Both the position numbers and the translations under genes were made by a program. Below are positions 52,844 through 58,827 of a DNA stretch of 58,827 bases, one piece after another. How positions within the stretch are numbered: the first letter of the stretch is position 1; the number at the start of each line of letters is the position of its first letter. The notes beneath the pieces were generated by a model that was not told the DNA's origin, made no database searches, and saw only the letters and a program-made list of their open reading frames with translations. Source of the stretch: JBBIJR01 sp037445875 (GTDB lineage Bacteria > CLD3 > SB21); contig JBBIJR010000011.1 of NCBI GenBank assembly GCA_037445875.1, positions 1 to 58,827 of the forward strand, in the 5' to 3' direction.

Positions 52844-55800
52844 ATGAAAATCCACACGATCGTCGTCGCGTTTCTTTTGCTGGCTCCCACAGGGAACGGA
52901 GTTGGTGGCGTTTCCGATCGTGAGACCATCGTCAAACTGCAGCCAAACGCTGAGATCACCGAACTTGATGCCTGGATGAAGCATGCGGTTGGCTCGAGGT
53001 GTGATCGGCGGCCCCTGTTTTCCGCTCCGCCAGCATCGACGATCGCCGCAGGCTTCGATCGGGTGTACGTGATCCGACCGGAGCCGGACCGTGCGGACGA
53101 GGTTCGCCTTGCTCTCGCACGCAGACCGGACGTGGAGTACGCCGACTGGAACCACCGGCTCCGCCTCGACGGTTTCACCCTGAACGATTCGCTGGCATCC
53201 CGGCTATACTGGATCGCCCGTACCGATGCGATCACCGCGTGGGATATACAAACGGGAACCCCGTCGGTGCTTATCGGCCTGGTGGATTCCGGAATCGATT
53301 ACAGCCATCCCGACCTTCTCGGCCAACTCTGGCAGAATCCCGGTGAAACCGGCCTCGACGATTTCGGGAGAGACAGGCGAACGAACGGCATCGACGATGA
53401 TGGAAACGGTTTCACCGACGACTGGCGCGGATGGGATTTCGTAGATGCCCCCGATCTGGGCGGCACAGGCGACGATCGGGATCCCGACAACGATCCGATG
53501 GATGAACTCGGCCATGGAACAGCGGTGGCCGGCGTGCTCGGTGCAAAGGCCAACAACGGGTCCGGTGTTGCCGGAATGGCCTTCGGCTGCCGGGTGATGA
53601 ACCTCCGCGCCGGAGGGTCTTCCGGGTTCATCGAGGAAGACGACGCCGCACAGGCCATCGTGTACGCCGTCCTCAACGGCGCCCGTGTCATCAACCTGAG
53701 CTTCGGCGACGTGGAGTATATGCCGTTGCTTCACGATGCGATCCGGTTCGCGCACGCCCGGGGTGTGGTGGTGGTCGCTTCGGCGGGCAATTCGAATTCA
53801 AGCGCCTACCACTATCCCTCCGGTTTTGATGAAACGATCTCGGTCGCGGCCACGGACGAGAACGATTTCCGGGCGTCCTTTTCCAATTACGGTGCGTCCA
53901 TCGATGCGGCCGCTCCCGGTGTGGACGTCTGGACGACGCAGCTGGGTGGGGGATTCGCCGCATTTTCTGGAACGTCCTTCTCGGCTCCGCTCGTGAGCGG
54001 ACTCGCGGCGTTGTTGGCGTCGGAGCATCCCGCCTGGTCGGCCGACGAAATCCGGTCGGTCATCTCAACCTCAGCCGACGATATCGGTAACGTTGGATGG
54101 GACCCGCTGTTCGGGGCCGGCCGAATCCATGCGGCACGGGCCTTGCAGGTTCCGTACGGGTCCGTGGCAGCGATCACGAAACCCGAAACGGAAACAGGAA
54201 CGTTCGCCGATACGCAGATCGTGATGGGCACCGCCGCCGGCCCGCTCGTGGAACGGTTCGAGGTCCTGTGCGGTGTCGGTGACAATCCCTCCGTCTGGAC
54301 GTTGATCGCGTCCGTCGATGGCCGGCAGATCGTGGACGATACGCTCGCCATCTGGCCGTTGACCGGTCTGTCGGAAGGGTCGTACGCGCTGCGGCTCACG
54401 GTATACAACAAAGACGGGTCGTGGGTGGACGACAGGAACCGGTTCTTTATCGATCGCACGCCGCCGGTGTGGTCCGGATTCCGCACCGTCGAGATGATCG
54501 AGGGAGCGGGCCGCGGTCAATACGTCGAGTTTGGTACCGACGACCTTTGCGCATCGAATATCTGGCTTCGTCAGCGGTTCTCCACGGGGCCGTTCGTTCC
54601 CGTCCCGGTATCGGCTGCGTCGCGCAGTCATGGCGTGTTCCTGAAGGCATCGGATTTCCCGGGCGAACATGAGTTCTTTGTCCGGTTCGCAAACCGGGCC
54701 GGCCAGGAGACCGTCGAGGACAATGGGGGAACGTATTTCACTATGGACCTGAGCGACCCGTTGATCGAAACGGCCGCGATGACGGAAGATACGGCTTCTC
54801 ACTTGCCGGCCGCCTACCTGATGAACCGTCTGACCGATCTCGATCGTGACGGACGGCTCGAGCTTCTTGTCAACGAGTTGTCCCAAACGCTCGACTTCAC
54901 GACGATGAAGGCGTATGAGTACGATCCTCTTGTGCCGGGTTTGTGGCGGTTGGCCGTGGATTTTGGGTTCAACGGCCTTCCTCGCGATGTCCACGCCGAT
55001 ACCGCAACCGGCATATCGAACTTGCTCGTGGGAGCGGGCCGGACGTCGTTCATTTTCCGCAGTCCCGCGCCGGACATGTTTCCGACGCTGACGGTTTTCT
55101 CGGATACGAACGATTTCTGGGTGTCGCGATTCTTCACGGGTGGGGATGGACTGCTCAAGATGATCGCGAGGCAGGGCAGCGGCTATCAGGTATGGACGGA
55201 AACGGTCCCCGGTTCATGGTCTAAGGCAGCCGACTTGACCAATCCTTCGAGCGGAGGCAACCTGATCGTTTTCCCCGGATCGGCCTTAGGAGACTTTGAT
55301 GGCGACGGCCGGACCGAGATCGTGCTCGGCGATTACGACGGCGACGTGTTCGTCTATGAAGAGAACGGCGCCGCCTTCGATTTCGTCTGGCAGGAACGGT
55401 TGCCGGAATACGATGCCAACGCGATGCTCGCGTCCGGCGATTTCGACGGAGACGGACGGCCGGAGTTTGTTGTCGGGACGCACACGTTTGACATTACCGG
55501 TGAAGGTGAGGCGGACAAACAGTACTGGTTCCTCCGCATGTATATGAGCGTCGGTCCCAACCTGTATCAGGCCGTGTGGGAGCAATCGTTCTATGGATTT
55601 TATTCGCTGGACTACCATCCGAGCGGGGTAAACGCCGGCGATGTGGACGGCGACGGGCGCGACGAATTGCTGCTCTCGTTGTATCCGAATGTGTACGTGT
55701 TTCAGTACGATGCGGTGGAATTTCTGCGGCCTTCCTGGGTGCGAGCGGACGCACATAGTAACACGATCGCCGTGGGCGACGCGGACGGAGGTGTCAATGA

Positions 55801-56992
55801 GCTGTATGTCACCGACGCCGCGGCAACCCGGCGATTCGTGACGGTAACGAACGAGCCTCTTCCGCCGGTCGGCTTCGATGCCGTTCCTCTCGACACCTCC
55901 CGTGTCCGCCTCTCGTGGCGGACCCGAGCGGGTGCTGACGGTTATCGCATGTACCGCGGCACATCCGACACGAATCTCGTTCCTGTCGCACTGCTCGCCC
56001 CGTGGGCAACGGACACGACGGACGCGGGCTTGATCGAGGGTCAGAGCTACCGATACGCGATCACTTCGCTCTCCGGTTCCTCGGAAAGCCGTGCGGTTTT
56101 CAGTTCCTGGGTCCGGCCGAACCGTGTTCCTTTCGTCACGGGTGCTTCATCAACACAAAGCGGACAGGTTCTGGTTCGTTTTTCGGAATCGATGCAGGCT
56201 TCCTCTCTTTCCCGCGTCGCACATTATCGCCTCGACGACAGCCTGCATCCCGTTACGGCCATCCCCGCGAATGGAGGACAGGAAGTGCTGCTCACGTTGT
56301 CACCACTCGAACCCGGATGGCACACCCTTTACGTGTCGAATGTGGCCGATCTCGACCGGACGGAAATTGACTCTTCGAGAAATCGCGCAGAACTCCTCGT
56401 CGAGTCGCCGGTCGCACGGTTCTACCTGGAGGTCGCGGAGTACCTAGGCAGCAACAGGATTGGTTTGCGTTTCAGCGCCCCGGTATCCGAGCCGGGCGGT
56501 TCATCGATCGCCAACTATGCGGTGGAGCCCGGCTTTTCGGTGGCCTCGGCTTCGGTCGACACGTCGGATCGGCAGAACGTGTATCTTCAGGTGGCCGATG
56601 GATACGCCATCGGCGCCACGGGTGTGCAGTATCTGGTCATCGCGAGAAACCTGGTCAGTACGGACGGCCGCATGCTCGATGAATCCGCAGGAAACCGTGC
56701 GGCGCTTCTCTTCCGCGCAGACAACCTGAAGAACGTATACGTCTATCCGAACCCATGCCGGGCCAGCGCGGGCGAACATCCGACGTTTGCCAATCTCACT
56801 TCATCGGCCGTGATCCGGATCTATTCGATGGAAGGCCGCTTCGTCCGCAGGCTGACGGAAGATAACCGCGACGGCGGGGTGACCTGGGACCTCAGGGACG
56901 AACAAGGCCGCGCGGTTCCGTCGGGCATCTACGTGTTCGAAGTGGAATCGGGGAAGAAAAAGAAGCGGGGGAAGTTTGCGGTGGTGAGGTAG
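52844..56992 (+). CDS. Secreted S8 subtilase with FG-GAP repeats and C-terminal sorting domain
   Basis: This 1382-residue protein has a signal peptide (IHTIVVAFLLLAPTGNG) and a subtilisin-type catalytic domain with Asp148 (LVDSGID), His224 (LGHGTAVAG) and Ser378 (FSGTSFSAP). Later regions contain immunoglobulin-like and Fn3-like parts, three FG-GAP-type repeats (LGDFDGDGRTEI, SGDFDGDGRPEF, AGDVDGDGRDEL) near residues 810-960, and a final VYVYPNPCRASAG...SGIYVFEVESG domain like type 9 secretion sorting domains. ATG 52844 is chosen over an unsupported upstream extension. Proteolysis outside the cell is inferred. Confidence 0.9.
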   Translation: MKIHTIVVAFLLLAPTGNGVGGVSDRETIVKLQPNAEITELDAWMKHAVGSRCDRRPLFSAPPASTIAAGFDRVYVIRPEPDRADEVRLALARRPDVEYADWNHRLRLDGFTLNDSLASRLYWIARTDAITAWDIQTGTPSVLIGLVDSGIDYSHPDLLGQLWQNPGETGLDDFGRDRRTNGIDDDGNGFTDDWRGWDFVDAPDLGGTGDDRDPDNDPMDELGHGTAVAGVLGAKANNGSGVAGMAFGCRVMNLRAGGSSGFIEEDDAAQAIVYAVLNGARVINLSFGDVEYMPLLHDAIRFAHARGVVVVASAGNSNSSAYHYPSGFDETISVAATDENDFRASFSNYGASIDAAAPGVDVWTTQLGGGFAAFSGTSFSAPLVSGLAALLASEHPAWSADEIRSVISTSADDIGNVGWDPLFGAGRIHAARALQVPYGSVAAITKPETETGTFADTQIVMGTAAGPLVERFEVLCGVGDNPSVWTLIASVDGRQIVDDTLAIWPLTGLSEGSYALRLTVYNKDGSWVDDRNRFFIDRTPPVWSGFRTVEMIEGAGRGQYVEFGTDDLCASNIWLRQRFSTGPFVPVPVSAASRSHGVFLKASDFPGEHEFFVRFANRAGQETVEDNGGTYFTMDLSDPLIETAAMTEDTASHLPAAYLMNRLTDLDRDGRLELLVNELSQTLDFTTMKAYEYDPLVPGLWRLAVDFGFNGLPRDVHADTATGISNLLVGAGRTSFIFRSPAPDMFPTLTVFSDTNDFWVSRFFTGGDGLLKMIARQGSGYQVWTETVPGSWSKAADLTNPSSGGNLIVFPGSALGDFDGDGRTEIVLGDYDGDVFVYEENGAAFDFVWQERLPEYDANAMLASGDFDGDGRPEFVVGTHTFDITGEGEADKQYWFLRMYMSVGPNLYQAVWEQSFYGFYSLDYHPSGVNAGDVDGDGRDELLLSLYPNVYVFQYDAVEFLRPSWVRADAHSNTIAVGDADGGVNELYVTDAAATRRFVTVTNEPLPPVGFDAVPLDTSRVRLSWRTRAGADGYRMYRGTSDTNLVPVALLAPWATDTTDAGLIEGQSYRYAITSLSGSSESRAVFSSWVRPNRVPFVTGASSTQSGQVLVRFSESMQASSLSRVAHYRLDDSLHPVTAIPANGGQEVLLTLSPLEPGWHTLYVSNVADLDRTEIDSSRNRAELLVESPVARFYLEVAEYLGSNRIGLRFSAPVSEPGGSSIANYAVEPGFSVASASVDTSDRQNVYLQVADGYAIGATGVQYLVIARNLVSTDGRMLDESAGNRAALLFRADNLKNVYVYPNPCRASAGEHPTFANLTSSAVIRIYSMEGRFVRRLTEDNRDGGVTWDLRDEQGRAVPSGIYVFEVESGKKKKRGKFAVVR

Positions 56993-57059
56993 ACGCTCGA
57001 ATCGACAGGCATGCACGGCCCCTTCCGGGACGTGTTAGCTGCCGCTTCTACACCAACCC

Positions 57060-57131
57060 AACGCCGGAGGCGTTGCATGTCTATTGACAAAGATGTCCGA
57101 TCCGGGACTCAACCTCGTAGAGGTTGCATGT
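57060..57131. repeat. Two REP-like palindromic units with shared 3' tag
   Basis: AACGCC-GGA-GGCGTT at 57060-57074 and AACCTC-GTA-GAGGTT at 57111-57125 are perfect 6-bp-stem palindromes, each followed by GCATGTC, spaced 51 bp apart. The stems differ in sequence but are each self-complementary. They resemble interspersed palindromic elements more than a terminator pair, though they follow the protease gene. Confidence 0.7.
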
Positions 57132-57171
57132 CGGGAGGTGCGGGCCTTCGCACAGTCTCTATCGTTTTTAG

Positions 57172-57675
57172 CTATTTCTTTGAGGCCAACCACAATAGAC
57201 CCGCAAAGATGCCGACGGCAAATAGGAAGTTTGCTCTCTTTCTTTTCTCCTCTTCTTCTTGAGCTTTCTTCATCTGACTCTGCTTCTTGTCCCAGTACCT
57301 GAGGATGATGTTTTTTATCTTCTTCAGCGCCTCGTCGGGATTGTCAGGATCGAGGACAATCCTGTCTCTCCCGTAGAAGAATCCTGTGATTTTCCCGGAA
57401 ACACTTGATTCAACAATCTGCAGAACGGGTTTCTTCATGGCCTTCAGATACCCGATTTCTTGGTGAACGAACTTTGAATCGAATCCACTTCGGGTAAGGA
57501 GAACGATGCCGAGGTCGCATGTCCGTATCATTCTCTCTATCTTATCCGTAACAGAATTATTCAAGTCGATAAAATGTTCCGCAACAAGCAATGTGATGCC
57601 ATAGGGCCTCAACATTTCAGACATACTCTGAATCAACGCTTTATCGACAATGGCGTGACTGATGAAGATCCTCAT
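57172..57675 (-). CDS. TIR-domain protein with C-terminal membrane anchor
   Basis: This 167-residue protein starts MRIFISHAIVDKALIQSM, the first strand and loop of a TIR domain. The core includes VLLTRSGFDSKFVHQEIGYL, with Glu73 at the position of the NADase catalytic Glu. After a short, highly charged helix (DKKQSQMKKAQEEEEKRKR), the last ~16 residues are a hydrophobic segment (FLFAVGIFAGLLWLA) followed by SKK. It is therefore a tail-anchored TIR protein. TIR domains in bacteria often act in immunity or virulence. It lies 15 bp after the gene at 57691. Confidence 0.82.
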   Translation of the reverse strand: MRIFISHAIVDKALIQSMSEMLRPYGITLLVAEHFIDLNNSVTDKIERMIRTCDLGIVLLTRSGFDSKFVHQEIGYLKAMKKPVLQIVESSVSGKITGFFYGRDRIVLDPDNPDEALKKIKNIILRYWDKKQSQMKKAQEEEEKRKRANFLFAVGIFAGLLWLASKK

Positions 57676-57690
57676 AACGCCTCCTCTTTT

Positions 57691-58029
57691 CTACGATAGA
57701 ATCGTCGCAAGGAATATCTCCAGCCATTCAACCGGAAGAACATAAAACACGAATAGTGCTATCATGAGTTTGCCAATTATCCATTCAACCCACAGGAAAA
57801 CCATGAATCGTGTTGGGAACCTTACGTTCATGCTGGCTTTCGGTTTGAAGGCCAACATCACGTGGAGAGTGGAGGGAAGCCTCTTGAAATACGATTTTAT
57901 CCAAGTGAGAAATGATTGGAACTGACTACCTGCAAGTGGGGGACGAACATAAGATCGGTCTTCATTCGCATATAATTTATGGGACACAAGTGTGATCAAG
58001 AACCACAACGCATAGGCGAGCCCCTTCAT
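57691..58029 (-). CDS. Small membrane protein upstream of TIR gene
   Basis: This 112-residue protein has two or three hydrophobic segments, an N-terminal signal-like helix (LAYALWFLITLVSHKLY) and C-terminal helices (FMVFLWVEWIIGKLMIALFV, WLEIFLATIL) around a basic loop (FKRLPSTLHVMLAFKPKAS). No family is recognised. ATG 58029 is used; the longer in-frame extension to 58149 has no coding look. It is cotranscribed with the TIR gene and both proteins are membrane-associated. Confidence 0.65.
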   Translation of the reverse strand: MKGLAYALWFLITLVSHKLYANEDRSYVRPPLAGSQFQSFLTWIKSYFKRLPSTLHVMLAFKPKASMNVRFPTRFMVFLWVEWIIGKLMIALFVFYVLPVEWLEIFLATILS

Positions 58030-58184
58030 CGATGCATCAGGCGGGCGAATCGGTTTGGCGGACGGGTGCTGGTGGCGGTTAGTCTGCCAATCGCACCCAC
58101 AACCTGAGCGACCGCAACGAACGCTGAAAGTCCCTGCTACCCCAGTCAATTTGACAATTGTTCATTGATCACTGTCCACTGACG

Positions 58185-58827
58185 CTAATACCGTCCCTTC
58201 TTCTTCCCCGGGCGCGGGCGGCCCGTGTGAAGGTCGCAGTTCTCGGTCGGCTGGTATTTGATGTTGAACACCTCGTTGATCTTGACCGGGCACGCGTTGT
58301 TGGCCAGGAGCCCGGATTCCTTGCAGACTTCCAGACGGACGACGCCCGGCGGCATTTCAAAATCTTCCACCGGCAGGTCGAGCACCTTGTGGGCCTCGGC
58401 CATGAACCGGCCCCACAGCGGCGCCGCGACGACTTCGCCAGGGTTCTTGCTGCCGAGGTTGAACTCGTACGTATCGAATCCCACCCAGACGCCGGCCACG
58501 ATCTGAGGCGTGAAACCGAGGTACCACCCGTCGGACCATTTCTGCGTCGTGCCGGTCTTGACGGCGGCCGGCCGGTCGAAGCCGAACTTGCGCGCATAAC
58601 GTCCGGTGCCTTCGTCGATGCTCGATTTCATCATGTCCGTCATGATGTAGGCGGTCTCGGCGCTGAGCACCTCCTTGCGCTTCGGAACGTGCTGCCAGAT
58701 CACGTTGCCGTCCTTGTCCTCGATGCGCAGGATCGACACCGGTTCCACCCGGATGCCTTTGTTGGCAAAGATCGAATAGGCCGAGACCATTTCCATCGGG
58801 ACCACGTCCGCGACGCCCAGGGCCAGC
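58185..58827 (-). CDS. Class A penicillin-binding protein, C-terminal part
   Basis: The gene enters from the right edge and ends at 58185, so only the last ~213 residues are seen. The transpeptidase segment VPMEMVSAYSIFANKGIRV, the KTGTTQKWSDGW motif (KTGT) and GVWVGFDTYEFNLGSKNPG match the PBP1A-type transpeptidase domain. The tail ends HTGRPRPGKKKGRY. The glycosyltransferase domain and the nucleophilic Ser lie outside the window. It cross-links peptidoglycan. Confidence 0.9.
   Translation of the reverse strand, partial: LALGVADVVPMEMVSAYSIFANKGIRVEPVSILRIEDKDGNVIWQHVPKRKEVLSAETAYIMTDMMKSSIDEGTGRYARKFGFDRPAAVKTGTTQKWSDGWYLGFTPQIVAGVWVGFDTYEFNLGSKNPGEVVAAPLWGRFMAEAHKVLDLPVEDFEMPPGVVRLEVCKESGLLANNACPVKINEVFNIKYQPTENCDLHTGRPRPGKKKGRY

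Noticed and set aside
57060..57131. CRISPR-like repeats
   Set aside because: Only two units with different stems and no spacer series; they are palindromic elements.
58030..58149. N-terminal extension of the small membrane protein
   Set aside because: The added residues are Pro/Arg/Cys-rich and precede a good membrane-helix start at 58029; no ribosome-binding site supports the extension.

Overview
The window looks like chromosomal DNA from an uncultured bacterium of the FCB superphylum (Bacteroidota/Ignavibacteria-like lineages and related candidate phyla). Base composition is moderately GC-rich across most of the window. The lineage call is an inference. It rests on a very long S8 protease with FG-GAP repeats and a YPNP-type C-terminal secretion/sorting domain (52844-56992), a DUF5916 beta-barrel (46963-49377), a DUF3078 protein (33582-34436), a DUF6483 protein (14925-15593), Omp85 and SurA-like proteins of a Gram-negative envelope, and many 4-base ATGA/GTGA gene overlaps. 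No rRNA, tRNA or CRISPR array was seen.

Layout. 1-286 is the end of an insertion element: a partial leftward gene and four iterated terminal motifs. 440-9099 is a rightward run: Ub-Mut7-C RNase, HAD phosphatase, NTF2-like protein, a truncated histidine-kinase ATPase domain, GNAT, POT-family transporter, acyl-CoA synthetase, a CsgG-like/HEAT fusion and a lipoprotein. An M1 peptidase (9106-10752, minus) diverges from a methionine gamma-lyase-type PLP enzyme (11039-12271). 12611-16465 holds a small Cys-rich protein, a strong hairpin, a membrane protein, zwf, DUF6483 and a beta-barrel. 16328-20746 is a leftward accessory stretch with decayed ArsR/AHSA1 genes, a cupin, DUF3052, membrane proteins, an aldo/keto reductase and an isoprenylcysteine methyltransferase-like protein.

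20831-22503 is a BglII-like type II restriction-modification pair. After it come a LysE exporter, a thioesterase, an NTF2-like gene interrupted by an amber codon, and a gene-poor spacer. 24891-33428 holds a phosphodiesterase-like enzyme, a TPR protein, Omp85, YigZ and LOG proteins (minus), then an acyltransferase, an MFS transporter and a membrane protein (plus). 33582-40969 (minus) is mostly metabolic: DUF3078, isocitrate/isopropylmalate-type dehydrogenase, a GlmU-like nucleotidyltransferase, panC, asparaginase, a DPP-IV-like peptidase and an SRPBCC protein. 41110-49377 (plus) carries glmS, hutI, a glycogen debranching-type glucosidase, a Nudix CoA pyrophosphatase and DUF5916. 49374-52621 (minus) has two SurA-like lipoprotein foldases and TerC. 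The S8 protease is followed by two palindromic repeat units, a two-gene TIR/membrane-protein cassette (57172-58029, minus) and the 3' end of a class A penicillin-binding protein.

Most of the window is housekeeping and envelope biology. The parts most likely to repay attention are the TIR-transmembrane plus small membrane protein pair at the right end, the BglII-like restriction-modification island, three decayed genes (ArsR/AHSA1, the amber-interrupted NTF2, the orphan kinase ATPase domain), the apparent CTG start of terC, and several short repeats and hairpins in non-coding spacers.
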